A stretch of 64,000 nucleotides of DNA, from the NCBI GenBank assembly GCA_026706935.1, contig JAPOXV010000018.1, forward strand, positions 682,001 through 746,000, given 5' to 3'. Source of the stretch: Gammaproteobacteria bacterium (GTDB taxonomy: Bacteria; Pseudomonadota; Gammaproteobacteria; Pseudomonadales; Azotimanducaceae). Below, piece after piece: positions 42,829-52,245 of the stretch. The first letter of the stretch is position 1, and the number at the start of each line of letters is the position of its first letter. Under the pieces are notes generated by a model. It saw only the letters and a program-made list of their open reading frames with translations. It made no database searches and was not told where the DNA came from. The position numbers and the translations under genes are program-made.

Positions 42829-44562
42829 TCAATTGACGGGCTCAATTTTAGAAGCGATTAATTGAAGTGTGATCTCGCCGCGATGGGTATTGCGATTTAG
42901 TTGATAAACCATGGCGATTCGGTCTGCTTCAACAAGCGGGTGCGAGAATGCGATCGCCTCAAAGTGTCGAGAGCCGTTTCTAAGGATGAACTTTTGGTGC
43001 TCTCGATTTCTTCCGACACGTGTCGTCGACACTACGTCAAATGTGCCGTGAAATGTTGGTGGTGTGAACGCTTGACCCCACGGTTCGAGTCCTTCGATTT
43101 CGTCAACCAACGACAAACTAACTTCGTCAGCTTCCAATTCACCATCCGTGTAAATCGTCGGATTGAACGCGTCCTCGACCGCTAACTTACGAACCGCATC
43201 GTCGAGCACGTTAGAGAAGCGTTCAAACTGCTGCTTGTATATCGTGAGCCCCGCGGCGCCAGCGTGGCCACCAAACTGAAGTATGAGTTTGGGAAATCTC
43301 GCGTCAACGAATGCCAAAACGTCGCGGATGTGAACACCATCGATACTACGTGCCGAACCTTTTAGTTTCGGTGGTTCCTCTTCCTCAGCGTCCGCAAACA
43401 CGATCGCCGGCGCGCCGGTGCGCTCGACCAAGCGACTTGCGACTAATCCCACGACTCCTTCGTGAAAATCACGATGGTAAACGCAACAGCTCTTCGTGTC
43501 ATCCGTATCAACGAGGTTAACCAACCGATTCGCGGTCTCGTTCATATCGGTCTGAATTGCACGACGTCGGACGTTCATCTCCTGTAACACATCGGCCAAT
43601 TCGAGCGCCTCGTCGTGATCTTCGGTGATCAGCAACTGGATGCCGACTGAGATGTCGTCAAGTCGGCCCGCGGCGTTGATGCGCGGACCAATACGAAAAC
43701 CAAGTTCTCGAGTAGTAAGCGTTTCAATCGGTGTTCGGCTGACTTCGCATATCGCTCGAATCCCTGGTCTCATATGACCACTGCGCATGCGACGCAGTCC
43801 TTCACACACCAATCGACGATTGTTCAGGTCGAGAGGCACCATATCGACCACTGTACCAACCGCGACCAAATCCAACCATTGGCGCATATCGGGAGCTACC
43901 AGATCGCGTTCATCGAAGTACCCGCGATCAATCAACTTGCGCCGTACAGTCGCCAGTAAATAGAAGGCGACGCCGACGCCACACGGTTCGCTTTCGAAAC
44001 CTGAATTCGGTAAATTGGGATTTACGATGCTGTGAGCCGGCGGTAGGTGATCTTGGTCCTCAGGTGCGAGATGGTGATCGGTCACGATCACGTCAATTTC
44101 GTGGGATTTTGCGAGTTCGATCCCGTCGATCGACGACACACCATTGTCGACGGTAATGAGAAGGTCAGGTTCGTCGGGCAGTAACGTTTCGACGAATCGG
44201 GTGGTCAATCCATAACCGAAGCTGAAACGGTTCGGTACGCGGAAATCCGCATCGTCGTAACCGATCGCTCGGAAGAACAGAATGAACAGTGAACTTGCCG
44301 TCGCTCCGTCAGCGTCATAGTCGCCGCACACCAAGATACGCTCTCGATTGTCGATCGCTTCAATAATGCGATCTGCCGCTCGTTCAATATCTGGTATGCC
44401 CTCTGGTTGATCCAACTGACTAATGCGATAGTCAATCCCAGATGGATCACCGATGCCTCGCGCACTGAGAATTCGTGCCATAGGGGCAGATACATTCAGC
44501 GTTTCCTGCAGCATATCAGGGTCAATATGACCTTGCCGAGTTTTGATTGGGAGCGACGTCAC
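42829..44562 (-). CDS. recJ: Single-stranded-DNA-specific exonuclease RecJ
   Basis: 5'-3' ssDNA exonuclease in recombination and mismatch repair. 577 residues. DHH-family motifs: ILVCGDYDADGATA (motif I-II), VTDHH (motif III), and GPRINAAGRLDD. The DHHA1 motif is GGHAGAAGLTI, and a C-terminal OB-like domain ends NRNTHRGEITLQLIASKI. It lies 16 nt after hom and is followed by a terminator before prfB. Confidence 0.94.
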   Translation of the reverse strand: MTSLPIKTRQGHIDPDMLQETLNVSAPMARILSARGIGDPSGIDYRISQLDQPEGIPDIERAADRIIEAIDNRERILVCGDYDADGATASSLFILFFRAIGYDDADFRVPNRFSFGYGLTTRFVETLLPDEPDLLITVDNGVSSIDGIELAKSHEIDVIVTDHHLAPEDQDHLPPAHSIVNPNLPNSGFESEPCGVGVAFYLLATVRRKLIDRGYFDERDLVAPDMRQWLDLVAVGTVVDMVPLDLNNRRLVCEGLRRMRSGHMRPGIRAICEVSRTPIETLTTRELGFRIGPRINAAGRLDDISVGIQLLITEDHDEALELADVLQEMNVRRRAIQTDMNETANRLVNLVDTDDTKSCCVYHRDFHEGVVGLVASRLVERTGAPAIVFADAEEEEPPKLKGSARSIDGVHIRDVLAFVDARFPKLILQFGGHAGAAGLTIYKQQFERFSNVLDDAVRKLAVEDAFNPTIYTDGELEADEVSLSLVDEIEGLEPWGQAFTPPTFHGTFDVVSTTRVGRNREHQKFILRNGSRHFEAIAFSHPLVEADRIAMVYQLNRNTHRGEITLQLIASKIEPVN

Positions 44563-44578
44563 TTACGCTAGTCCGGTG

Positions 44579-45862
44579 CTACGCTAAATCCACAACTCGG
44601 ATTTTTTTGATAGGTGAAGCGATGTCGTCAAGAGATTCAAGCTCCTGAAGTGATTGATCTAATTCTCGTTCGACCACTGAGTTCGTAAGGATGACCACTG
44701 GGATCACTGAGCTGTCGTCCGATCGCACGACTTCCTCCTGCTTCTGCACCATGGATGCAATAGAGATGCCGTGACTCGCTAAGATCTCACCAATGGACGC
44801 GATGACACCTGGTCGATCAGTCGCTGCGATACTAAGAAAAAACTCACTTGAAACATCGCCCATTCGCCGAGCTTGGAGCGGCTTGCCACCAATACCAGGC
44901 TGTTGATATAGACCTGACGCAATATTGGTAAGGTCAGCAATTACGGAAGAAGCAGTCGCGTGTCCGCCAGCCCCAGGTCCAGTGAATCGCAGTACACCTG
45001 TGTTCGTGGTGCCTAGCTGAACGGCGTTCTCAACATCATTCACTCTTGCCAATAGATTGTCTTTCGGGACTAACGCGGGATGGACACGCATTTCGATCAC
45101 GTCGTCTTCCTGTCGACCGATCGCTAAGTGCTTAATCGAGTATCCGAATTCGTCGGCGTGACGAATGTCGTCGATGGTGATGTCCTGAATCCCTTCGCAA
45201 TACACTTCATCGATCTCGATCGGCACGTCGAACGCGAGCGCGACCAGAATTGCGAGCTTCTGAGCCGCGTCCATTCCGCCAACGTCGAACGTAGGGTCGG
45301 CTTCTGCATAACCGAGTTCCTGAGCACGGCGCAGTGCGTCCTCGAACGCAACCCCTTCCTCCGACATCGCGGTCAGAATGTAGTTGCACGTCCCATTAAT
45401 GATCCCTGTTATCCAATTGACGCTATTCGCAGGGAATCGAGTTTTGAGCGCCGCGATGATTGGGATTCCTCCGGCAACCGCAGCTTCAAACGCCAACGGT
45501 ACATGACGTTCGCGAGCGATTTCCAGCAACTCATTGCCGTGCGTTGCGAGAACCGCCTTATTCGCAGTTATGACGCCACGTCCGCGATTTAGGCAAGCCT
45601 TGATTAAATCGTACGCCGCATCCGTTCCCCCGATCAGTTCGATCACCAGGTCCAAATCGTCGTCGTTGACTAGATCGTCGAGGTCCGTACTAAACGGGAT
45701 CGAGCCTAGCGCTGCTTCTTCACGAAGTCGTCTGCTCGCAACTCGCGTTACGCATAGTGGTTTCGCTGCAATTGCACTGAGTCGCTCGGAATTCGTACTC
45801 GCGAGCTCTAATAGCCCTTGCGCGACAACCCCTAATCCAGCAATTCCTACGTTTATTGACAA
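44579..45862 (-). CDS. hom: Homoserine dehydrogenase
   Basis: Reduces aspartate semialdehyde to homoserine for threonine and methionine. 427 residues: NAD(P)-binding domain (GIAGLGVVAQGLLE), catalytic domain with ITGIINGTCNYILTAM and DPTFDVGGMDAAQK, and a C-terminal ACT domain (LSIAATDRPGVIASIGEILASHG) for threonine feedback. TTG start at 45862, no strong ribosome-binding site. In pseudomonads thrC follows hom; here recJ follows. Confidence 0.94.
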   Translation of the reverse strand: MSINVGIAGLGVVAQGLLELASTNSERLSAIAAKPLCVTRVASRRLREEAALGSIPFSTDLDDLVNDDDLDLVIELIGGTDAAYDLIKACLNRGRGVITANKAVLATHGNELLEIARERHVPLAFEAAVAGGIPIIAALKTRFPANSVNWITGIINGTCNYILTAMSEEGVAFEDALRRAQELGYAEADPTFDVGGMDAAQKLAILVALAFDVPIEIDEVYCEGIQDITIDDIRHADEFGYSIKHLAIGRQEDDVIEMRVHPALVPKDNLLARVNDVENAVQLGTTNTGVLRFTGPGAGGHATASSVIADLTNIASGLYQQPGIGGKPLQARRMGDVSSEFFLSIAATDRPGVIASIGEILASHGISIASMVQKQEEVVRSDDSSVIPVVILTNSVVERELDQSLQELESLDDIASPIKKIRVVDLA

Positions 45863-46159
45863 GCTTGATACGCGTTAACTAAGACCAGCACAGCGGCTAA
45901 CAAGCCGCATACGAAGCCCGAATTGTAGCTTGGAGTCGGCGTGTTGGCATCCATAGCACAAAGCCGTTACTAATTCACGTTACTAGACGATGCTCAATTC
46001 ATTTCAAGCGCCTTCAATCAACGACAAATCCGTTCATATATGCGCGTTTATCATTCACGGCGAATCAACGCTAACGAACTCTCCTTGTGTATCTTCAAGG
46101 TGAATCGCACAAAAGTAGCTTGTATTGGTTCAACTTGGGAAGGAAGAGGGTTGCTGTAG
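45863..46159. other. Divergent hom/gltA spacer
   Basis: 297 bp with no coding frame I can support. It must hold the promoters of hom (leftward) and gltA (rightward). A strong purine run GGAAGGAAGAGGG ends about 9 nt before the gltA ATG and is its ribosome-binding site. No confident -35/-10 pair or riboswitch is seen. Confidence 0.6.
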
Positions 46160-47440
46160 ATGGCGGAACGAACGGCTAAACTGTCGGTAGACGGAAACGA
46201 AATCGATCTACCGGTACTTTCGCCGTCGGAAGGCTACGACGCCATCGATATCGGCGTACTAATCCGCGAAGGGTACGTCACATACGATCCTGGGTTCATG
46301 TCGACCGCATCATGTGAGTCAACGATTACCTACATCGACGGCGACGAGGGAATCCTTCTTCATCGCGGTTATCCTATCGAGCAGCTTGCTGAGCAATCCA
46401 ATTACCTGGAATTGACGTATCTCCTGCTATTCGGCAAGTTACCCAATCCCTCAGAATTCGAGGGATACAAAGCGAAGATTCGGCAAGAGACGGTCGTCGA
46501 CGAACGGCTTGTCGCTTTGTGCTCAAGCCTACCTCGTGATGCTCATCCAATGGGAGTCGTATGCTCGTTAGTCGGTGCGATGTCTGCGATCTACCACAAT
46601 GAAGTCGATATCACGGACGCAGCCTGTCGCGACCAAGTGGCGATTCGGCTAATTGCACAGATACCAATCTGTGCCGCAATCGCATATCGTCATTCAGTCG
46701 GGAAACCGATGCTTCCTGCGAATCCTGATCTTGATTACGCAGAGCATTTCCTACATCTCATGTTCTCTGAGGAAGAAGACTCACCTGTAAATCCCGTACT
46801 CGCAAAAGCCATGGACCGCATATTTCTGTTACATGCGGATCATGAACAGAACGCATCTACCTCAACCGTGCGGTTAGCTGGTTCAACCGACGCGAATCCA
46901 TACGCGAGCATCGCTGCCGGAATAGCGGCGCTCTGGGGTCCTTCACATGGTGGTGCAAACGAAGCAGTTTTGGCAATGTTGAACGACATCGGCTCTCTAG
47001 ACAAGATCGGCGACTCCGTCGCCAAAGCCAAAGATCCTGATGACCCGTTCCGCATCATGGGATTCGGACATCGCGTTTACAAGAACTATGACCCGCGCGC
47101 GAAGGTCATGCAACAGACTTGCGACGAGGTGTTGAACGAGCTCGGTATCGAATCTGATCCAATCCTTCAGATGGCTCGTGCACTTGAGAGAATCGCACTG
47201 GAAGACCAGTACTTCGTGGAACGAAGGCTCTACCCTAACGTCGATTTCTATTCTGGGATCATTCTCAAGGCAATGGGGATTCCGGTTGAGCTCTTCACCG
47301 TCATATTCGTGACTGGCCGCACGTCTGGTTGGATCGCACAATGGAAAGAGCTCGTCAGCGAGTCTTACAAGATTGGCCGCCCGCGACAGATGTATACGGG
47401 GGATTGCAGTCGCGACTACGTGCCGATTGAGGCGCGTTAG
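46160..47440 (+). CDS. gltA: Citrate synthase, hexameric type II
   Basis: Condenses acetyl-CoA and oxaloacetate, entry of the TCA cycle. 426 residues, as in the NADH-inhibited Gram-negative enzyme. Catalytic His in [12 protein letters not shown], His in [12 protein letters not shown] and Asp in YPNVDFYSG are present; the N-terminal beta-rich domain (about 1-50) of the type II enzyme is present. It stands alone from sdh genes; tusC follows after 41 bp. Confidence 0.96.
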   Translation: MAERTAKLSVDGNEIDLPVLSPSEGYDAIDIGVLIREGYVTYDPGFMSTASCESTITYIDGDEGILLHRGYPIEQLAEQSNYLELTYLLLFGKLPNPSEFEGYKAKIRQETVVDERLVALCSSLPRDAHPMGVVCSLVGAMSAIYHNEVDITDAACRDQVAIRLIAQIPICAAIAYRHSVGKPMLPANPDLDYAEHFLHLMFSEEEDSPVNPVLAKAMDRIFLLHADHEQNASTSTVRLAGSTDANPYASIAAGIAALWGPSHGGANEAVLAMLNDIGSLDKIGDSVAKAKDPDDPFRIMGFGHRVYKNYDPRAKVMQQTCDEVLNELGIESDPILQMARALERIALEDQYFVERRLYPNVDFYSGIILKAMGIPVELFTVIFVTGRTSGWIAQWKELVSESYKIGRPRQMYTGDCSRDYVPIEAR

Positions 47441-47481
47441 GTAGATTCACACCCGACCATGAACACGGACGGGACTTTCCA

Positions 47482-47856
47482 GTGAAATCGGTTTTCTACT
47501 GTCTGAGCGGTCCTGCGGGACAAGCGGCGAATGAGATCGTTGACGTCATCGCGGTTAGTGCCGTGTTTGATCAACCCATTGCCGTCGCCTTTATCGGAGA
47601 TGGTGTATGGCAGCTGTTTGATCAGACTATCACCGAAGACGGGAAGAACACCACCAAATTCTTGTCCGCACTACCTTCGTTTGACGTTTCGGAATTCATG
47701 GTCGAAAAGGAGAGTTTGAACAGTCAATACCTCCTCGGACGATTCGACGAACTTCGTGCGAACGACGAAACATCGTTTCTGACGTATGTCGAAGTTAAGG
47801 ACCGTGACACGATCCTGACTCGCATGAGGGATTTCGATATGGTCGTTACCGACTAA
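47482..47856 (+). CDS. tusC: Sulfur relay protein TusC (DsrF-like)
   Basis: 124 residues, GTG start. Part of the TusBCD complex that passes sulfur from TusA to TusE for the 2-thiouridine of tRNA wobble positions. VFYCLSGPAGQAANEIVDVI and VAFIGDGVWQL fit the DsrE/DsrF fold. TAATG overlap with tusB. TusD, which carries the reactive cysteine, is not found upstream; gltA is. Confidence 0.75.
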   Translation: MKSVFYCLSGPAGQAANEIVDVIAVSAVFDQPIAVAFIGDGVWQLFDQTITEDGKNTTKFLSALPSFDVSEFMVEKESLNSQYLLGRFDELRANDETSFLTYVEVKDRDTILTRMRDFDMVVTD

Positions 47857-48104
47857 TGCTACACCTCGTTCAAGCTCGACCAGGACTCACCAAGTGCAAA
47901 GAGAGCGTCCGTCCAGGTGATGATGTCGTGTTCATTGGGGACGGTGCGATCTGTGCTGAGCCCATCGAGAGTTGTCGAGTATTTATCCAAGTAGACGACG
48001 CAAAACGATGTGGCGTGAGCATCCCTACACTCTGTGAACCTTGTAGTATGAGCGACTTAGTTGAGCTTGTCGTTAAGCACGACCAATCTGTGTCGTGGCG
48101 CTAG
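47856..48104 (+). CDS. tusB: Sulfur relay protein TusB (DsrH-like)
   Basis: 82 residues, slightly short for the family (about 95). Begins MLHLVQ as most TusB/DsrH proteins do and has GDDVVFIGDGAICA. One-nucleotide overlap with tusC. The family is small and weakly conserved, so the order (tusC then tusB) is the main support. Confidence 0.72.
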   Translation: MLHLVQARPGLTKCKESVRPGDDVVFIGDGAICAEPIESCRVFIQVDDAKRCGVSIPTLCEPCSMSDLVELVVKHDQSVSWR

Positions 48105-48160
48105 TTCACCAAACCTTCAAAACCAATTAAACTCCGTCTAAACGCTCGAGGAGGTACACC

Positions 48161-48580
48161 ATGGTAGAGGTAGTTTCATCTTTCGAAGGCGGATGCCGAT
48201 GTGGACAGATTCGTTATTCGTGCTCAAGTACACCTGTTTTCACCGCGCACTGCCATTGCCGCGACTGCCAATATGCATCAGGTGGTGGCTTCTCTACGAT
48301 CGTTGTTGTAGCAACGTCTGGAGTTGACATGAGTGGCGATCTTGGTGGCTTCACGGTTACTGCGGACAGTGGGAACGAGTTGACGCGCAAATTCTGTACG
48401 AAGTGCGGAACCCCGATCTTGACCGAAATGCTCTCGAATCCTCAATTTATGGTGCTCAAGGCTGGAACTCTCGATGATCCCTCTTGGTTAAAACCCACCG
48501 TCCATATCTGGACGTCGAGTGGTCAACCGTGGACGGAGGACATCGGCGAGCTACCGCGATTCGAGAAAAGCCCAGACTAA
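48161..48580 (+). CDS. GFA-family (CENP-V/GFA domain) zinc protein
   Basis: 139 residues with the Mss4-like zinc fold named for glutathione-dependent formaldehyde-activating enzyme. Zinc ligands: EGGCRCGQIRY, AHCHCRDCQYASGG and FCTKCGTP. A strong GAGGAGG lies 6 nt before the ATG. Formaldehyde-related function is established for only a few members, so the link with formate dehydrogenase in this window is suggestive only. Separate from tusB by 56 bp. Confidence 0.85.
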   Translation: MVEVVSSFEGGCRCGQIRYSCSSTPVFTAHCHCRDCQYASGGGFSTIVVVATSGVDMSGDLGGFTVTADSGNELTRKFCTKCGTPILTEMLSNPQFMVLKAGTLDDPSWLKPTVHIWTSSGQPWTEDIGELPRFEKSPD

Positions 48581-48653
48581 ACAATAGTCTGACTCCCCTA
48601 CCGTTGTACGTTGTTGGATTGATAACAGCACGGGATCAAGCGCTCAGCTCCCT

Positions 48654-49787
48654 ATGCGCATGAGTGAACGAATACTCTGTTTCGGATTCAATACGAAATT
48701 CCAGAAGGAACTCATCGACGCGTGGACTTCTGAGCTCGACGTGACGAAGGTAGACCTTGTGCTTCTTTCAAGCAAATCTTGCCCTAACGTCGAACAACAC
48801 GCCGATACCGCTATTGAGTCCGCGCGCCGTATCCCAGCTAGCTTGGTCGGTGAGAAACTAAAACTACGCTTCCTGCGACTGCAATACAACTGGATTTATC
48901 AACAGCTAGAAAAGTCGCTGCCCGATCGAGTATTGATTTACAACGGCTTGAATGGTGTGAACTATCTCGTGAGTGCAGCGTGTAAAGAGCTTGAGGTACC
49001 TCAACTCTACTTTGAACGAGCGCCGCTGCAGGATCGAGTTCAGATCGATGCGAACGGTGTGAATTTCCAGTCGAGTATCCCGACTGACATAGAGTTCTAC
49101 CGTAACCTAGCTGAGGACGAGTTTGCTGATTACAGCGGCGCTGACTATGTGAACGCTCACCTCGTGACGGATGAACCAACAAGAGCTGGTGATCCTCGAG
49201 GTACCGAGGATTTGCGCTCGAAGTCGTACGTGTTTTGTCCGCTTCAGGTACCTCGGGATACGCAAGTGACAGTATTCGGTGGTTGGATCAAGAGTATCCC
49301 GCACCTTCTAGATAGCCTGAATACTGCATCGAAGCAACTTCCAGACGACGTTCATCTTCGGATAAAGCAGCACCCCAGCAGTCCAGTCTCATTCGAACAA
49401 CGAATCGAGTCGTACGACAACCCAAAGATTGTCCTCGACAACGAACATGATGTCTATGACTTGGTTGCCCATTCTCAAGGTGTGGTTACCATCAATTCGT
49501 CCGTGGGTCTCGAAGCGTTTCTTTTCGAAAAGCCGGTCGTCACGATCGGACGGGCACTGTATTCGTTTGGTGATATGGCGACACGAGCGACAGATGTGGA
49601 CAGCCTTTGCGAGGCGATGGCTACTTTCCCTAGTCTAAACTGGTCGCGCCTGGAACGAGACCGCTTCGTCAAATTCCTGTTCTTCTGGTTTCCACCGATG
49701 CAAGCAGTTCTGAGCAGGAAGTACACACCAAAAGACATGCAACTTCGAGACCAGAAGTTCAGATCGTTAATTGCTAGTGATCGTTAG
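48654..49787 (+). CDS. Capsule polysaccharide biosynthesis-like protein (KpsS/LipB type)
   Basis: 377 residues; a second ATG at 48660 is possible. The C-terminal half has the Capsule_synth (KpsC/KpsS) pattern: LRIKQHPSSPVSFEQRI, then VVTINSSVGLEAFLFEKPVV followed by TIGRALYSF. KpsS/LipB proteins are Kdo transferases building the capsule lipid linker. No other capsule gene (kpsC, transporter, kpsF) is in the window, so it could instead modify another surface glycan. Stands alone, converging on the next gene. Confidence 0.75.
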   Translation: MRMSERILCFGFNTKFQKELIDAWTSELDVTKVDLVLLSSKSCPNVEQHADTAIESARRIPASLVGEKLKLRFLRLQYNWIYQQLEKSLPDRVLIYNGLNGVNYLVSAACKELEVPQLYFERAPLQDRVQIDANGVNFQSSIPTDIEFYRNLAEDEFADYSGADYVNAHLVTDEPTRAGDPRGTEDLRSKSYVFCPLQVPRDTQVTVFGGWIKSIPHLLDSLNTASKQLPDDVHLRIKQHPSSPVSFEQRIESYDNPKIVLDNEHDVYDLVAHSQGVVTINSSVGLEAFLFEKPVVTIGRALYSFGDMATRATDVDSLCEAMATFPSLNWSRLERDRFVKFLFFWFPPMQAVLSRKYTPKDMQLRDQKFRSLIASDR

Positions 49788-49854
49788 TTTTCGCGGATTG
49801 GAAACGATCTAAACGAGCGATTACTAGAGAAGCGCAGCTCGAGGAGTTACACCT

Positions 49855-50739
49855 TTATTTTTTCTCGTCGACCTGACGCAGTCGTTCGATGAGACTCGAG
49901 GTGTCCCAACGACTTCCACCTAACGCCTGCACTTCTGCGTAGAACTGGTCTACCAACGCGGTCATCGGTAATCGTGCATCGACCTCACGAGCGATATCCA
50001 GCGCAATCGCAAGGTCCTTGCGCATCCAGTTTACGGCGAAGCCATAGTCAAATTTCCGCGCTGCCATCGTCTCCGCACGATTCACCATTTGCCAGGATCC
50101 CGCTGCGCCATTTTTGATGATTTCAACGACTTCGTTGATGTCGAGCCCGGCCTTCTCTGCTAGATGGAATCCTTCAGCTAAACCTTGAACGACGCCTCCG
50201 ATACAGATCTGATTAACCATCTTCGTCAACTGACCAGAACCTGCCCCACCCATGAGTTTGACACTCTTCGTGTAGCAGTCGATGACGGGTTCAGTCCTGT
50301 CGAAAATTGCTTGTTCACCGCCCACCATGATCGTCAATTCGCCGTTGTCTGCCCCAGCTTGTCCGCCACTAAGTGGTGCATCCAAGAAATGTGCTCCTGC
50401 CTCCTTGCTCGCTTGCGCAAGCTCACGGGCGAGATTTGGTGAGTCGGTCGTGTGATCTACGAATACGGCATCCTGCTGAATCGAAGCAAGAATCCCAGTG
50501 TCGCTGTAGGACACACTCCGTACATCGTTGTCGTTGCCGACGCACATGAATACGAATTCAGCTCCGTCTGCCGCCTCTGCTGGCGTCGGTTTAGCCGTTC
50601 CCGTGTGCTGTGTTAGCCACTCAGCGGCACGTTCACCAGTACGGTTGTAAATGGTCACTTCATGACCTGCCGCAGCTAGATGACCCGCCATCGGGAAGCC
50701 CATTACTCCCAATCCAACGAACGCGACGCGATGTCCCAC
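49855..50739 (-). CDS. 3-hydroxyisobutyrate dehydrogenase-family oxidoreductase
   Basis: 294 residues. NAD-binding FVGLGVMGFPMAGHLAAAGH at the N-terminus, substrate motif DAPLSGGQAGADNGELTIMV, and the catalytic-Lys segment GSGQLTKMVNQICIGG. The family includes 3-hydroxyisobutyrate dehydrogenase (valine catabolism), tartronate semialdehyde reductase and related enzymes; no valine-catabolic gene is next to it, so the substrate is open. Divergent from selA across 114 bp. Confidence 0.85.
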   Translation of the reverse strand: MGHRVAFVGLGVMGFPMAGHLAAAGHEVTIYNRTGERAAEWLTQHTGTAKPTPAEAADGAEFVFMCVGNDNDVRSVSYSDTGILASIQQDAVFVDHTTDSPNLARELAQASKEAGAHFLDAPLSGGQAGADNGELTIMVGGEQAIFDRTEPVIDCYTKSVKLMGGAGSGQLTKMVNQICIGGVVQGLAEGFHLAEKAGLDINEVVEIIKNGAAGSWQMVNRAETMAARKFDYGFAVNWMRKDLAIALDIAREVDARLPMTALVDQFYAEVQALGGSRWDTSSLIERLRQVDEKK

Positions 50740-50853
50740 ACTTCTCTCCGAAACCTCAAATTAGCACCAACAAAACAAGCCGATTTGCATGTCAGGTAGC
50801 GGTCGGCGCGTATAAGCATTTAACATAGCGCAAATGTTGGAATCCAAGCACAC

Positions 50854-52245
50854 ATGAGCAGCGACAAGGCTGCACAAAAACATCAGTCTATTCCTTCAAT
50901 CGATCGGTTGTTAAACGAACCGTATCTCGAGGACATTGTTGAAACCTGGGGACGTGAGTCCGTTCGAGAAGCGCTTCGCTCGATTCAAAATCGCATCCGA
51001 GCTGACGAAGCGTCACCCGAGACTGAAAACATCGATTCGTTCTACCGAGATGAAGTCGAGCTTTGGTTAGCGACTGAGCGTATGCCCGGATATCGACGCG
51101 TGTTCAACCTCACTGGAACGATCCTCCACACCAACCTTGGTCGGGCTCGAATCGACGAAAGTATGTTCGACCGCGTAAAGCCGCTCGTGACGCAACCCGC
51201 GACGATCGAATTCGACATTAGAACAGGGAGTCGCGGTCAACGTGAGGAATCAGTATGTGAACGGCTATGTCGACTCGTTGATGCCGAAGCTGCAGCGATC
51301 GTGAATAACAACGCAGCTGCGGTTCTGATTCTCTTGCATACATTGGCGCGTGACCGTCAAGTCGTAGTTTCCCGTGGCGAACTCATTGAAATCGGTGGTA
51401 GTTTTCGCTTGCCTGAAATCATGCAAGCCGCGGGTTGCCACCTAGTCGAGGTTGGAACGACGAATCGTACGCACCTGAACGACTATGAACGCGCAATTGC
51501 GAAACAAACAGCACTGTTGCTCAAAGTACATCCGAGTAACTACCGCATCCAAGGGTTTACGAAGGAAGTAGGCACAAAAGCACTCAGCCAACTTGCGAAC
51601 GAACACAACGTGCCGTGTGCCGTTGACTTAGGAAGCGGCGCGTTGATTGATACACGTCAACTCGGATTACCAAGTGAACCTTTACCTGGGGACGTGTTAC
51701 GCGACGGTGCTGATTTGGTTACGTTTTCTGGTGACAAGCTCCTTGGTGGTCCGCAAGCGGGATTGCTCGTCGGCTCTAAAACGCTGATCGATAGGATCAA
51801 CGTCAATCCTATGAAACGTACACTTCGAACATCTAAATTAACACTCGCGCTGTTAGACGAAACACTTAAGGCGTACGAAGACGGGGAGCACGTCCGCGAA
51901 AACGTGCCGACATTACGCACTCTATCGATGCCTCTCAGCGAGCTTCAATCACGTGCCAAGCAAATTCACGCATGCCTCGCAGAACGCTTGTCTACCGAAA
52001 TCACCATCGACATTGAAACAAGCGATGCCGAAGTCGGTAGTGGCGCAATGCCAGGTCACTCGATCCAATCAGTAGCAGTCACACTGCGAGCGAAAGCGAA
52101 CGCCACAACCCAAGAACTCTTCAATTCGCTTCGAACATTGCCAATCCCGGTCATTGGTCGAATGTATAAGGGCGCGATTCATCTCGATGTGCGGGGTGCA
52201 GAACCACTTGATGAATTCATCAAGAACCTAGACTCGATGCCGTGA
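50854..52245 (+). CDS. selA: L-seryl-tRNA(Sec) selenium transferase
   Basis: PLP enzyme converting Ser-tRNA(Sec) to Sec-tRNA(Sec) with selenophosphate. 463 residues, as in E. coli. FNLTGTILHTNLGRA, VNNNAAAVLI, SRGELIEIGGSFRLPEIM, and the PLP lysine Lys295 in FSGDKLLGGPQAG (same number as E. coli). GTGA overlap with selB. selD (selenophosphate synthase) and selC (tRNA-Sec) are not found in the window. Confidence 0.95.
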   Translation: MSSDKAAQKHQSIPSIDRLLNEPYLEDIVETWGRESVREALRSIQNRIRADEASPETENIDSFYRDEVELWLATERMPGYRRVFNLTGTILHTNLGRARIDESMFDRVKPLVTQPATIEFDIRTGSRGQREESVCERLCRLVDAEAAAIVNNNAAAVLILLHTLARDRQVVVSRGELIEIGGSFRLPEIMQAAGCHLVEVGTTNRTHLNDYERAIAKQTALLLKVHPSNYRIQGFTKEVGTKALSQLANEHNVPCAVDLGSGALIDTRQLGLPSEPLPGDVLRDGADLVTFSGDKLLGGPQAGLLVGSKTLIDRINVNPMKRTLRTSKLTLALLDETLKAYEDGEHVRENVPTLRTLSMPLSELQSRAKQIHACLAERLSTEITIDIETSDAEVGSGAMPGHSIQSVAVTLRAKANATTQELFNSLRTLPIPVIGRMYKGAIHLDVRGAEPLDEFIKNLDSMP

